Positions 1 through 11,464 of a DNA stretch of 64,000 nucleotides are shown piece after piece (positions within the stretch are counted from its first letter, which is position 1; each line of letters starts with the position of its first letter). Below the pieces are notes generated by a model. It was not told where the DNA came from and ran no database searches. It saw only the letters and a list, made by a program, of their open reading frames with translations. Position numbers and translations under genes: made by a program. The DNA lies in NCBI GenBank assembly GCA_014529385.2, contig CM043949.1:112859977-112923976 (forward strand), given 5' to 3'. This DNA is from Adiantum capillus-veneris (taxonomy: Eukaryota; Streptophyta; Polypodiopsida; Polypodiales; Pteridaceae).

Positions 1-790
1 TTTTAACAGTGCATTTAGTCTATTTTCCCTATTTTTGACATTTTTCACTTATTATTTTTAAGTGACTTTCCAACAAAAGTAGGTAGGGCAATTTTGCTAA
101 GTTAATATATAAGCAACCCTAGACTAGCACTCTTGGGCAGATGAGCAAGGAGCACAACAAGCCCTCAGGCGTTTTCAGTTGCAGTGTCGCCGCAGTACCA
201 GATCAGCCAGCGTTTTCACTGATGCTTCCCAATCAACCCAGCGTTTTGTTAGCGTTTCCAGATCTGCCAGCGTTTTTGGTTTTCAACCCATTCCGCAGCA
301 AATGGTCAGCGTTTTCAGCCTTCTTGGACAGCAGCAGATTCAGCCCTAGATGCATGCAGAAGACCCCCATTTTCAGCCCTCGAAAACGCAACCAAAACAG
401 TCATTTTCAGCCACCGAAATAGCCCCGAAATTCAGCAGTTAGAAGACCACAGATTTCAGCCCTAAAGTCGTCGCCGTCGTCCCCGTCGTCGTCATCGACA
501 TAGTCCCAAGTTGCATCAGTCCATTGCATCGTCATTGTACCACTTTGTGCAATCATAAGTAGACCACTCTCGCCGACGATAGTGGGGCCTTCGAAAGAGG
601 GTTTTATGTCTCTGGTGTCGTATCTCTTCTCTCTCTATCTCTCAGTCTCATACACTTGCACGCACAGTGTCCATTCACTTTGTTTGTGATCATAGCACTT
701 TCCATTAAGAACGGAAGGCTCTCCCTTCCATAAGAACTAAAAGGAACCTTGAGCACAGCTCGGAGCACTCATCTTGAGCAAAGCGCAAAC
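1..790 (+). repeat. LTR-like repeat, family R, plus-oriented copy
   Basis: This stretch has no convincing gene. Between about 160 and 320 the motif AGCGTTTTC recurs six times, some copies altered. A TC-rich stretch (about 600-660) and a block around 755-781 (GAGCACTCATCTTGAGCA) follow. The same order is found inverted at 1,110-1,860, with matching distances. I read it as a degraded LTR or similar repeat in plus orientation. The short open frames at 141-422 and 774-1,059 resemble no family I know and lie inside the repeat. Confidence 0.4.
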
Positions 791-1096
791 AATCATTCCG
801 TTGCACCTAACAAACCTTGAGAGCTTCAAAAGCATCAATGACCATGTCACGTTGATTGGCTTGCCGCAATGTGCAAGGTCCGCTCTCAATGAGTGGAAAA
901 GAAAAAAGAGTGAGGCTGGGCAAGCCCTTCTTTTTTGGGATACCTGTCACTCTTCAAAAACACAGATTACAGACATCGACAAGTCCAAGTGGTCTTGGAT
1001 TACATGCAATCTCAAACAAAAAAAAAAAAAAAGGATCTTTCTGGCTTAATTGCCCTTAAGACAGAGAGATGAAGATAGGGAACACTGCCAAAAAGC

Positions 1097-1109
1097 TCTA
1101 ATACCAATG
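1097..1109 (-). promoter_or_regulatory. Probable primer binding site (initiator tRNA-Met type)
   Basis: Read on the minus strand the bases give TTGGTATTAGAGC, one base away from the usual plant LTR-element primer site for initiator Met tRNA. It lies directly beside the TG at 1,110 that would end a minus-strand 5' LTR. Short match, so moderate confidence. Confidence 0.4.
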
Positions 1110-1990
1110 TAATGTGCAATGGAAGTGATTGATGGTGAATGCTCAAGATGAGTGCTCAATGCGTAGTCAAGCTTCCTCTTACTTCATGAGAGAGTTCCTT
1201 TTACTTCATGAGAGATGTGCATGGACTAAAGAGAGAAGATAGAATGATACTGTGAGTGAAGGATCTGTGTGAGAGAGAGAGAGAGAGAACTAACACCATA
1301 TGGGGTCCCAAACTCCCTCCAAGGGCCCCCTCTCTATCGCTAGAGAGGTATTTGCATTATATTGCATAAATGTTGATACAATGGTCCTGATAGGAACTTG
1401 CTACTAACGCTTAGATCTGAGAGGCTAAGGGCCGGAAATGCAATCTAGGGATTTTGACTACGATCTGCAATCTCAACTAGGTTATGGGTTGTTTGCTATG
1501 GCCGACATCAACGATGGGCTGAAAACTGAAAAATGATGACTGATCTGAGAACTGAATCTGAAAACGGTGGCTGATCTGTTGTCTTGGGCTAAAAACTGAA
1601 AACGTTGGTACCAATGGCTAAATCTGCAACCGGGCGAGGTTATGACTAACAACTGAAAAACGCTAGTGTTGATGGGGTGTTGTCAAATGATCTAGTGCAA
1701 AAACGACAGAGGTGCTGAGATACTGCGGGTACTTGGTGCTCGTACCAAGGGCACTGACTTATGCTTGAGAAGTGACCCCTAGGGGCAATTATATATGGGA
1801 TTGAAACTGGGTCAGACAATGCTAGTTAAAATCCCACGATTCCTAAAAATGTCACTTATTAATGAGTTAATAAACTCACTTATAAGAGGTGCTTCACATG
1901 CAGATAAATACCTAGGCTGGGTACTAATGCAACTGTATGGGAACACTCCCAATGCCTACGTGTAGCAGACTAGCTATGCTCATGTGCAAT
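1110..1990 (-). repeat. LTR-like repeat, family R, minus-oriented copy
   Basis: Begins TGTAATG next to a primer-site-like sequence. It holds, in inverse order, the blocks seen at 1-790: TGCTCAAGATGAGTGCTC at 1,139-1,156, a short GA run near 1,270, and CTGAAAACG-type motifs at about 1,510-1,680. The far end (about 1,828-1,975) is similar to 3,390-3,520. Boundaries beyond about 1,860 are uncertain. No coding frame seen. Confidence 0.4.
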
Positions 1991-2029
1991 CAGAGGATAT
2001 GCAACTAATCTAAAAGTGCCTAGACATGC

Positions 2030-2454
2030 AATCCAAGTCCTGCATACAAGCTCGCAAGGGTGCCAAAATGCTTCCTAGTTGTTCTAAACCCTAGAAATAG
2101 GAGTTAGCTTGTCCACATGCACATAAGGTAAGATGTGCACATGACAATCGTCATGGGCATGATTTGCTTGAAATGTGAAAGAAAGAATATGAATATGATA
2201 GTAACACAATTTAGTAGATCAATGCATCCGTGAAAAGATCAGAGTGGTCAGAATGTGATTGCTAAATAGGATACAATGATTATGATTTGCATCTAAGACC
2301 CTCGACAGAAATGTACTTGATCAGTGACTCGTGCCTTTGTAGAATTGTTGGATTTGTGGAAGTCTAGTGCATGGGTACATAGAGTCATTGTTTACTGAAG
2401 AAAGTTTGTCCTTTGGCTGTTTTGCAGGTGTAATCGAGGGCGTTTACAATTCTT
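2030..2454. other. Non-coding, repeat-derived
   Basis: About 2,035-2,150 (a CCCTAGAAATAGGAG block and CTTGTCCACATGCACATA) recurs in diverged form at about 4,940-5,050. The rest, up to the polypurine tract at 2,455, shows nothing recognisable and may be the decayed internal end of the element whose 3' LTR follows. Confidence 0.4.
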
Positions 2455-3066
2455 TCAAGAGGGGGAAATGTCACAAAGTGATGACGTGGCATGCCCAACT
2501 AGAAAGAACTCGCCAAGAGGACAAGAGGAACTGAACCCAGAAGATGGGCAAAGGGGCCTATCCTAACCCCTACCAACTTATGGAGCACGGCCCGAGGGGC
2601 CTAAAACCTAAAACTCAAAAGCGAGACAACTAGGGCTGATTTCCGTACATAGGTTGACATGCGGACGTGTCAAGCTATACAGATTCCCGAGTTTTGCGCT
2701 GGCTATTTTGGGCAACTTTTGGGTGCAAAATCTGCAGATGATTTTGGATTCGTCTGCTTTTAGAACTGAAGCGTTTGGGTCTCTCCTTTTGGGCATCCCT
2801 TGTAAGATTATAAGTCCAAAGGGCCACTTCTCAAAGAGTATCTCGACGTAGAGTCTCGGAGAGAGTTGGAGCCTCGAGAGTTATACCCTTTGCGGAACAA
2901 TAATAAAGGGCGTCAGTCTTTGGAGCAAGTGCATCTTGGCTCGGAACTCTGTTGTGCCGTGTTCACTCTCGTACTCTCTTTCTATTCAAGTTCAATTCAA
3001 TTAAACTGCAGTTTCTATTCGTGTGTTGCTATTGATCTCTCGCTTGAAGTGTCCAAGCCTGTAACA
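2455..3066 (+). mobile_element. Polypurine tract plus 3' LTR of an unidentified LTR retrotransposon
   Basis: A purine run (AAGAGGGGGAAA) ends at 2,468 and is followed by TGTCACAAAG, a normal LTR start. The block ends with TGTAACA at 3,066, giving a 598-bp LTR with TG...CA ends. AATAATAAA near 2,900 could belong to the promoter or polyadenylation region. No 5-bp target duplication is visible, as expected when only the 3' LTR remains. Part of it (about 2,500-2,665) resembles 49,910-50,060, so another copy of the family lies there. Confidence 0.5.
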
Positions 3067-3109
3067 CTATGGGCTGATCTATTATTCCCAATGTCGAGAG
3101 TGCTGATGA

Positions 3110-3744
3110 TGACAATGGAAATGGGCTGAAATCTGAAAACGCTAGGCTGATCTACTCTCTGATGGACTGATTTGGAACTACAGGGCTGATTCGTGTTGTA
3201 GGCTGATGCTGCGCAAAAACGCCATGGTTTTGGGGATGTTGATGGATTGGCTGCCCATAGGATGCTGCTGGTATTGTGTTCTCATAATTTAAGGTGACCA
3301 CAAGGATCTCCTAGATAGAGATTTGTCTATATAGGGATTTATTGTTGAGTCGAGCAATCTCCAAAAAAGCCCCACAACTTGCAATAAAAAGGCTAATATG
3401 TCACTTATTAATAAATTTAAAAACCCTTAATAAGAGGTGCTTCGTATGTGCTAAACTGCCTAGGCTGGGTACTAAATGATCTGTATGGGAACACTCCCCA
3501 ATGCCTACACCTAGCAGACACTATAACCAACCAGTACACAATAGAGGGCAGTACTAACTCAATTGATGGATTGGCTGCCCATAGGATGCTGCTGGTATTG
3601 TGTTCTCATGATTTAAGGTGACCACAAGGATCTCCTAGATAGAGATTTGTCTATATAGGGATTTATTGTTGAGTCGAGCAATCTCCAAAAAAGCCCCACA
3701 ACTTGCAGTAAAAAGGCTAATATGTCACTTATTATTAAATTTCA
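3110..3744 (-). repeat. Family R copy containing a 324-bp-offset direct duplication
   Basis: The segment 3,241-3,420 is repeated almost perfectly at 3,565-3,744, exactly 324 bp further on. Both start GATGGATTGGCTGCCCATAG and run through TATGTCACTTATTA. The segment between them (about 3,440-3,525) resembles 1,905-1,985. CTGAAAACGCT at 3,133-3,143 links it to the other family R copies. No coding potential. Confidence 0.6.
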
Positions 3745-5836
3745 AAACATAGAGCCCTGAAAAGAAAAAAGAACACACATGCGTCCAACGACTAGAATGT
3801 CACTGCGCACACAAAGACCGACACCCTATAGGCACCCTTTTCGGTATTTCTTTATTCAATTGCAAACAAACGACCCAAACACTTACACCAAGCTGTTCAA
3901 ACCTGTCAAGGGCTGAAATTGCAGGTTTTCAACCCAACTCGGCAACATAGCAGCGCCAAAACCTTTGTAGATCAAAAGTACACGTCTAGTACAGATTCCC
4001 TTGCATTTTAGAAGCTTTCCCGTGAGCTGTATGTCAATTCCAGCATGCTGTAATTTCCTATTTTGGTCACTATCACATGCCCAAACCCCTATATAACCAC
4101 CCCAAGGGTTTTTTGGTGTTATCATGCAGTTTAGGTGTGAAACCCTAAACCTGCAAATAAACACGGCAGGCTCTAATTTTGGATCATTTTAAGCGGAGCA
4201 AACACATATAGGCATGTCTCAAGAGCTCCCGCACACAATGGGGCACTTCAACTGTGCGTCCTTGTGGGAAATTAGCAATTCGCTAATCCAATTCCTATTT
4301 AGAAGGTTGTTGGCTTAACAAACGTGCATAAAACCCACAAAACTGTCCATGGTCATCTGAGAAGCCCAACTAGTGGGGCATTGGATGCACGAGAGCAAAT
4401 CATCGCGCTACATGAAACAAGGGAAGAAGGCAAGCTTTCCATTAAAGCTTCAAACCTGTAAATCCACTCACAGGGCTTAAAAACGCAACTTCCACTCTCA
4501 TATTGGGCGCCCCAAGCAGGAGAGGTTTCCTGGAGTGTGTGTTGGCATACAAATTGCCCTCCTACTGACATGTGTCTAGTTTGCCCTTTATTGTCCAGTT
4601 TCCTAACCCCTTCCAACTTATAAAGTTGTCAATGACTTGCCGACTGGCCCAGATTCCATTTTGGTGCACACAGGTTTCCATACTCATCAAAATTTAGTGC
4701 TTACTGGCATGACCAGTCCCTAACTGACTGACCTAGATTCTCGAAGTGAGAAACCCGTTTTGCTACAACCGTTTTTACACTGGCCATTCAAAGTCCACTT
4801 GCACCTTTTCAAGGGTTCCGAGCAAAACAAGCAAAAATAAAATAAATAAAAATATGTAGTACATACCTACAGAAGGCAACAAGAAAAATAAACCTCTTGC
4901 TGATACACTGGCTATACTCACAGGCAATCGTACAAGCTCACAAGGGTGCTAGAACACTTCCTTGACTGTCGTAAACCCTAGAAGTAGGAGTAGCTTGTCC
5001 ACAAAACCCTTGTCCACATGCACATAGGGTCAGATGTACACGTGATAGACTTGGGAAGATCAAAGATGAAATCTATAGGTATACTCTCCCATGGTTAGTC
5101 TAAAATGGATAAAGATTATATGAAACCTATCACCTTAGGGACCCAAGAAGTTCCACTCCCAAATGCATTGGCTCCTAAGTCAGACACCTTTTTAAATTGA
5201 TAAAAAGTCAGAGAGTAAAACTAAAAGGCACATGGCCCTTGAGCAAAAGCTATGAAAAAACGGCACTCATCTACTAGAGAGGTCCCTCGAGAAGGGCAAG
5301 GCCAGCTAGGAGCCACATGTACAATATGCATGGCAAGGGGTCCCCGTGGTTGAGCCAAGGAGCTCTACTCAATGGAGTTGAATGGAAGGAGATCAGCATT
5401 GCCAGTACCCATGATCTTACAATGGCTTCTTCCTCCTCTATTAATCATTTGACATACAATCAACGAGACTTGGACCACAAGAGTAGATTAGGAGACAATC
5501 TGCTGGTGTGGAACCAAAGCATAGAAATATTGAGAAATAGGTTCGTTGTCCAAAGAACTCAAATGCTCGCATCATTTTTGATGCTATGCAAGAGGGAAAG
5601 GTTTGATAAGGCACCTCCGGAGCATGTGGTGTCTTTGGCTATGCCAAAGACTGTGTCTCCATTGGCCTTTTTAAGTTCATATCGTTTTCAGTTTCTGCCC
5701 ATGTGGCCAATTGTATATGGTTTTCCAAATGTTGCCTTTGGGCCTGCTTTGTATTTTAAATATTTACTTGTCCTCAAAACGGCATCATTTGGGCATTCTG
5801 AGGTATTCTAGATAACAAAATCAGCCTCTTTACGTT

Positions 5837-5837
<1 letters not shown>
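3745..5837. other. Non-coding or unrecognised sequence
   Basis: Open frames here (for example 3,883-4,164 and 4,353-4,616 on minus, 5,317-5,811 on plus) match no family I recognise, have no neighbours that would explain them and are of chance length. About 4,940-5,050 is a diverged copy of 2,035-2,150. I see no gene I can support. Confidence 0.4.

Positions 5838-5888
<51 letters not shown>
5838..5888. repeat. (C)51 homopolymer
   Basis: Fifty-one consecutive C residues, directly followed by an A-rich, CCAA-repeating stretch. Runs of this length are rare in nuclear DNA. The complementary strand could form stacked G-quadruplexes. Length error in assembly is quite possible. Confidence 0.9.
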
Positions 5889-5890
<2 letters not shown>

Positions 5891-7888
5891 AAAAAACAAA
5901 AAAATGACCAACCAACCAACCAATCAAAAAAAAAGCTCAATGTTCAGATTGGAACTCAATTTTCAGACCAATCAAAGTCACGCTTGTGAATCTAAGCAAG
6001 AGGTGGCCCGAAGCAGGAGACAAGTCCTCCCTGAAAGCTTTAAATAGAGGGCCGCACAGCCTACAACTTAGCAGAATGCTTGACAAAGTCCAGCCCGGCA
6101 TACCAATGAAACTGTATAAAACAGTTTTTCCTTGTCTGAAAGGGTAACTCTAGCTAATACTCAATCTCTGAGGTGTGGTTGAGGAAATGAGCACCTACTT
6201 TCTCTAAACAAGGTGAAAGTTCATTGTGGCCTACATAAAGCTATTGAGAGGGCTTTAATATTTATAACAGAGTTCTTTGTGAGAGAGAAAATGAGAAAGT
6301 GACACTAGCGCTTTAAAACATTTGTTGTCAAACTAAACTACTATTATATTATGCAACAATAAACAATTTAGATTACAATATAATCCAAAAGATTAAAAAT
6401 TGATGGATAAAAAAACACTTTGAAGCATCGAGTGAGAAATTAAGAAAAAACAAATTGAAATTAGATGGGAAAGATTGTGCATGGCCCAATGCCCAATCCC
6501 CCTTTTTGAAGAGGGAGGTAAACAAATGTCAACACCCACTTACAAGGAACTACAAAAAATACTTTTTTATCATTAGCTTGCCATGTGGCAGTAATCCGCA
6601 AGCTTTAATCAATAATCTGGATTTGCACCCAAAATCCAACCCTTTACTACGGACTACTTATGTAGTCCAAAAAAGTCAGACTTACGAAGGAAGGCTAAAA
6701 GGTAGTCATCAAGTTACAATCATAGAATATAAGTATGATTCACAAATGTGCATGAGATCCTTTGTCTTGGAACTTCTACTACTAGTGATTGGGGGTAGCT
6801 TTACATTTGCTTTCTTCTCCTTAAGAGACTGAGAACCCTTAACCATTACCTTTAAGGGGCAAGACTTCTTTAACCGAAACCCATAAAAGAAAATGTCCTC
6901 TTAAAGCAAAGCCATGACAAAGATAACCAAAGCCACTTTTCAACACCAGAGCGACTGCAAGGTATAACTTCTTACCGATTCTACACTGTAAACAGGAACC
7001 ATAAAAACCACTCCAATCAGCCATTTCTGCTCCTGTTGGAATCAGCACAGAATCAGCTCAAAAAATACACTCATTGCCATTTCTACCAGATCAAAAACTG
7101 GTTAATGTATGTATGTACACAACACAAACGGTTCATGTATACTCACACATGCTCCTATATACTGCATAATTAATCACATAAGCACCTATGGTGGATAATA
7201 GCACACTTATAGTAATGTTGTACATGAAATCACTAAAATGTAATTGACATCTTGCATTTCGCTCGAAAATGAGCATATAAAGAGGACCAGAAAAGAACAA
7301 AAAGAAATCATTGATATTGTCATATGCTGTGGTTGAGGCCTATATACCAAAATAGCAGTTGCAAGCAATAGGTTAGCATAAATAAAACAAAAAAGCATGT
7401 GCAAATACCTGCACAGAAACAAACCCTCTTGCACATCTTTTCGTAACATATGCAGTTGATGCATAGATTAAAGGTATAGACCAGATAAGAAAGGCCATCT
7501 AACGGGAATTCTGATTATTTCAAAATCCCTCTTCCTCAAGGAAACAGCATGTGAAGGGCTCTATAAAATGGAGCAAACGCTATTTGCACATCGTTTGCAC
7601 AAATTATTACGCAGAATGTGTTTGTGGGCACTCAAAGAGAGTGGTCTCATGATCTTGTTTACGCACCCTCGTGACCACAAACAAGCACCATAAGATCCAC
7701 TATCATCCCTTTGAAGCATAAATGTGAGAATATGGCCATATAGACACAGAGAACTTAGGCTACATGGAGTGTCTTAGCTTGAAGGGACAGAATGCTCATG
7801 ACTAAACCGTGGAATGCAAAACCTAAACCGACAGAAAATATTCAATTTAAAACAAATGGCAAAGCAAGGAAAGAGAGAGGAGCCATAC
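5889..7888 (-). other. Probable intron or unrecognised sequence downstream of the DUF300 exon
   Basis: This stretch follows the GT donor at 7,888-7,887 on the minus strand. I searched it by eye for the next DUF300 exon (the part that normally begins with an EQK-like motif) and found none. Open frames at 6,455-6,832 (plus), 6,839-7,048 and 7,207-7,464 (minus) are not recognised. Confidence 0.35.
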
Positions 7889-8044
7889 CTGAGGCTTGGT
7901 GTAGTGAGTGAGATGGGCGAAGATGAGGACGAAGGAAAGTGAGAGTGCCACCAATACAAAGAACGAAGCAATCAAGACTGCCCATGTGTGTAAAGAGGGC
8001 GACTGTCTCAAATTCTCTTGCAACACCAAGATGAAGGGTAGCAT
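7889..8044 (-). CDS. First coding exon of a DUF300 / LAZ1-like (TMEM184-type) membrane protein
   Basis: The frame gives 52 residues from an ATG to a GT donor (CCTCAG then GTATGG). Residues about 19-46 form one hydrophobic membrane helix beginning HTWAVLIASFFVLVAL, followed by FAHLTHYTKPQ. DUF300/LAZ1 and TMEM184 proteins begin with this pattern: an aromatic residue, one helix, then an HL-x-x-Y-x-x-P motif, after which EQK normally follows. The splice falls just at that point, which fits. Family members are multi-pass endomembrane proteins. The upstream sequence contains a further possible donor (GTAAGA at 8,270), so a 5'-UTR exon near 8,271-8,350 is possible. The next exon was not found in the 7.9 kb to the window start. 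The gene may therefore have a very long intron, or this may be an isolated fragment. Confidence 0.6.
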
Positions 8045-8814
8045 CTCCAGCTCACAAGGCCATAGCCTATTTTCTGATCATAAATTTCAGGTGAGTGAAA
8101 TAAGTCCATACCCAAATGAGACTAGATTGTTTCTTCGTCGGCACGGCCATAGGTGCGTTGATGCAACGAGTTCCTTCCCACGCCTGCCTGTGCTGTTTGT
8201 GCAAAGCTTTAACCGCAGTTAGGAAGCCTCATATAATTTGGGGAAATAGGTGAGAGTGCAGAATTCTTACCAGGACCAACTTCTCTTCTTCTCATGCAGA
8301 GTAAGACGTACGCTCGGTGGCTTCTAGATTGAAGCCTTGGCGGCAAGGCCTAATTTTTGAAGCATTTATCTAAAATTGATTTGAATTGAGCTTGCTCTAA
8401 GACGTCCACGTGTCGCAAAGAACTTCTCCACTTTCGTGTTCCAATGTCCCAGGACCCACGCTATTGCCCAATGCCAACCTCGTGATTAATTGGCACCCCC
8501 TCTGTTAGGTGGAATCTACGGTTGCTATTGATTCGGGGCGGCGAGATCGGTTTTGCACCATTCGATGGCGGATTAATCCCTAGATCACTATGTGATCACA
8601 ATAAAAGTCAGCTCCACGTAAACTTGATGTGAACATCCAAGTGAACCCCGTGTGAATCCCAATCTAGATGTGATCACCTTGTGAACCCACTTATTTCAAA
8701 GTGATCATGGTGGGACCTCGAGCATCCCAAAGTGATCTTCGAGTGAACACCATGTGATCCTCACCCCGTCATTTTTTTTATATGACCGAACGTTCTCACC
8801 TCCATTTCAAGTAG
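8045..8814 (-). other. Probable 5' leader and promoter side of the DUF300 gene, then unassigned sequence
   Basis: Upstream of the exon there is a possible 5'-UTR intron donor at 8,270. From 8,585 to 8,770 a loose repetition of GTGATC and GTGAAC words occurs, about 15 to 25 bp apart. No TATA box can be assigned with confidence. Confidence 0.3.
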
Positions 8815-9107
8815 CGCGTGATAGCTTAATGGAAGAACTCTTAATAGCTTAGCATAGCTTAGTAATTAGTATGGTAGAGGAGATGAGCATGCATTGGAGC
8901 TTGGCGCTTGGTTGGATTTGCATCACAAAGCCAAGAGTTGTTGGTGTAGGCCTTCCTTCTCTTAAGCTTGGAGTAGATGATGAACTTTCCATTAAAGCTT
9001 GATAAGGAGATAGTCTTCTTTACTTCACACATGAGTTTGTGTGAGTGTGTGTGCCATAATGCCTTGCAAAATCAGTCTTCTCTCTCTTCTTGGGCGACCC
9101 CTATTGC

Positions 9108-9230
9108 TTTTTACTCAAGCTGGCTTCCTATTGGCCCTTAAAAAGCTTAGCCAATAGCATTTGAGAAAGCTTTTTACTCATGCTGGCGCCCTATTGGCCC
9201 TTGAAAAGCTTAGCCAATAGCATTTGAGAT
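9108..9230 (-). repeat. Two-unit tandem repeat inside the LTR
   Basis: About 61 bp beginning CTTTTTACTCA(A/T)GCTGGC and ending ATAGCATTTGAGA occurs twice in tandem (about 9,108-9,169 and 9,170-9,230) with a few differences. Element A LTRs have one unit at this place. Confidence 0.6.
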
Positions 9231-9587
9231 GCCAAGTCAAGATCCTTGTGACAAATGTCCACCCTTTTTCCCTTTTGTAAAAGCTTAGATAATTAATTTA
9301 ATTATCTAAATTCTTATTGGACCTTTTAGTCTTCTGGCCAATAGGAATTAAGCAAATTTGCCGGTTGCTTATTTCTCATTGGACCTTTTGACTGTCCAAT
9401 ATTCTTTTAGAGTGTTTAATTTTCATTGGTTCTTTTATCAAGCATCTCTAAAATAAGAAATTTAATTTACACTAGCTTTATCCTCATTGGTCTAGCTCTT
9501 TGTCCATGCAATAGGATTCATGCAAAATTGGGGTTTTTTTTGCATGCCTAACATGTGTCCTATTTGCTTTTAGGTGTAAAGGTAAGC

Positions 9588-9588
<1 letters not shown>

Positions 9589-9656
<68 letters not shown>
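9589..9656. repeat. (TG)34 microsatellite in the LTR
   Basis: Thirty-four TG dinucleotides. The LTRs of element A have a shorter TG tract at the same LTR position (18,545-18,571 and 21,765-21,794), so the tract is an expanded feature of the LTR. Confidence 0.9.
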
Positions 9657-9658
<2 letters not shown>

Positions 9659-9952
9659 TGCTCTGTCTCATCCCAGCTCGCCTCTCTCTTGTCTTCTTGC
9701 TGGAGTACTTTGTTGACTTTACAAGTTAGCACTTTAGTCACTAGGAATGGTTCCCATGGCCTAGGACCTGTAGACTAATAAGTTGGAATTTTACCCTATG
9801 GAAGTCTTAATGGAGTTGAACCCAAAGGTCTTTTTAAACTCCATTGATGCACTTTGCCCTTTAGCAAACCATCCCCATATGGATCCCTATTTTCCCTCCA
9901 TTGGATCCCTTGTTAAGACCGGTCTGGCAACCTTTCCAATATCTAGCCTTTG

Positions 9953-10412
9953 CTCCCCCTAGTATCTCCCCATATTAAATGATCAATTTAACATGAGAAA
10001 ATCATTTAGGAGAATTAGATATTAGTTATTATGACATTACCTCATGTAGAGATGATAAATCCTAGTCATTAGTCCGTTTGTTAGGGGGTAGAGGACCCCT
10101 ATTTTACCCTACGTCATCGTCCTAGAATGGATGACTAGTCCATTTGGTGCTTGAGAGCGTTAGCTGCCACAAGCATGTCTGCACATTAGTCCGTATCAAT
10201 CTTTTATAGTAGAGTGACAAGCTCTACTTGGTGCTCGGGAGACGTCGTCTCCGCAAACATGATCCTAAGCATGCATATTCATTAACATGTGCGCACTATA
10301 AAGAAAAATAGAGTCTTATAAGACAAAAACTTTGTTCATTTTAACATTTTTAGATTTGCTTACTCTAGGGAATCATTGTAAACATTGACAAGGTTTAGGT
10401 TATCCTTTAATT
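9953..10412 (-). other. Internal 3' non-coding region of chromovirus B
   Basis: Lies between the chromodomain coding end and the polypurine tract and LTR. Its first 90 bp (CCATATTAAATGAT to TTAGATATTAG) are matched at 27,150-27,212, which identifies the same region in internal region C. No frame seen. Confidence 0.5.
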
Positions 10413-11236
10413 GTATGGCTTGCATCCATATAGCATCTTCGAAAGGATAGTTCTTAAACTTAATAAGATACCGTCGGATAATCTTACCGCCTCTCAATAC
10501 CTTGTCTTCATGTCAAAGAATGGACTTGGGTTGCAACACCTCTTCTTGGTCCTCGATCTCCAGTGGGTCTTCAATAGTTGGTTCTCGAGGTGGCTCTCCT
10601 TTGTAAGGCTTTAATAGGCTCACATGGAAAGCATTATGTATGAGCCAATGACTGGGCAACTTGAGTTGATAGGCCATCTTATTGATGGTATAAGAATCTA
10701 GAAGGGACCGTAGTACCTTTACTTAGCATAGTACTTTTGGTGTCCCGTAGGATTCTTGCCTGTTGTGTGCGTTAATCGAGCCTTGGGAAATTTAAGCAAG
10801 ACCCAATCATTTTGTTTAAAGGCTTGAGCTCTTCTGTGCTTATTAGCAGTAGCCTTTTGCCTTTGCTGTGAGATATAGATATCAACTTAATCTTTTGGAA
10901 AGATTTTTGCAGGTCTCGGCTATACTCATCTGTAGTGAAAATCTTCCCGTGTACCTTAAGTAGCAAGGGACTTTTTGATCTTCCCTTTATCACCTCAAAA
11001 GGTGCTTTTCCCGTAGAAGTATGTACAGTGTTATTATAAGCATACTCCACTAAGGGTAAGTACTTCTCCCATTGGGACCTTTGATCCTCTTCGGTTACAT
11101 AGGCTTTTAGTAGATCAAGAATTGTTAGGTTAGCTATTTCACTTTGGCCATCCATTTGCGCGTGATAGGCCGAAGAGAAGTTTAGCCTTGTCCCTAAATT
11201 CTCAAAGAGACCCTTCCAAAAATTAATGGTCATTCT
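10413..11236 (-). pseudogene. Chromovirus B integrase C-terminal half and chromodomain
   Basis: The minus strand at about 10,770-11,230 encodes the second half of a Ty3 integrase core (NFWKGLFENLG, a SAYHAQMDGQSEIAN block holding the catalytic Glu, and YNNTVHTSTGKAPFE). After frameshifts and stops, a GPF/Y-like stretch follows near 10,700. At 10,413-10,525 there is a chromodomain (YLIKFKNYPFEDAIW) with one in-frame TGA. Chromodomains of this kind mark chromoviruses and are thought to steer integration to modified chromatin. The first half of the integrase continues at 16,420, because the young Copia element sits in between. Several breaks make it a pseudogene. Confidence 0.75.
11232..11236. 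repeat. Target site duplication ATTCT, left copy
   Basis: ATTCT directly before the LTR, identical to 16,415-16,419 directly after the other LTR. Confidence 0.9.
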
Positions 11237-11464
11237 TGTTGGAATTAGGGTTGCAGAGAAACACACACAGCTTGGAGAAGACGAAGGAAGCTCAAGGCAC
11301 ACAATAGAGAGTGTTTCACTTAGTGTGCAATGGAAAAGATAGATAGCCCTAGAGTGATGGGCGTATATACAATGCACGGGGGAAAAAACCTCCTAAAGAG
11401 GGAAAAAATGCCCCGGCAGTCCTAGTGTGTTCACACACATCACTACCACATGTATATGGTAACA
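11237..11464 (-). repeat. Copia 3' LTR (228 bp)
   Basis: TG...CA ends (plus strand TGTTGGAATTAGGG to GGTAACA). Nearly identical to 16,190-16,414, but with an extra AAG near 11,279 and A for G near 11,419. Confidence 0.95.

Larger units (their letters stand above)
8815..9952 (-). repeat. 3' LTR of chromovirus B, missing its distal ~500 bp
   Basis: From TTAGCATAGCTTAGTAATTAG onward it aligns with the LTRs of element A (17,870 and 21,085 onward), through CCAATATCTAGCC at about 9,946. The other LTRs have about 500 bp more at the low-coordinate side, which is absent here. Read on the minus strand, the purine-rich stretch just above 9,952 (GGGGGAGCAAA) is the polypurine tract that should precede the LTR. 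Confidence 0.6.

Noticed and set aside
774-1059. Possible small genes at 774-1,049 and 856-1,059
   Set aside because: Overlapping frames ending in an A-run, inside the family R repeat, no family resemblance.
5317-5811. 164-codon open frame
   Set aside because: No recognisable domain, runs up to the C51 tract, no splice or promoter context. Probably chance.
9484-9778. Open frames of His-Thr or Cys-Val repeats
   Set aside because: They are translations of the TG tract at 9,589-9,656. The same holds for Ser-Leu, His-Thr and Arg-Glu frames at 33,779-34,229, 35,308-35,576, 39,325-39,720, 43,920-44,207, 44,621-44,803, 45,131-45,482, 46,938-47,297, 48,806-49,264 and 49,705-50,052.
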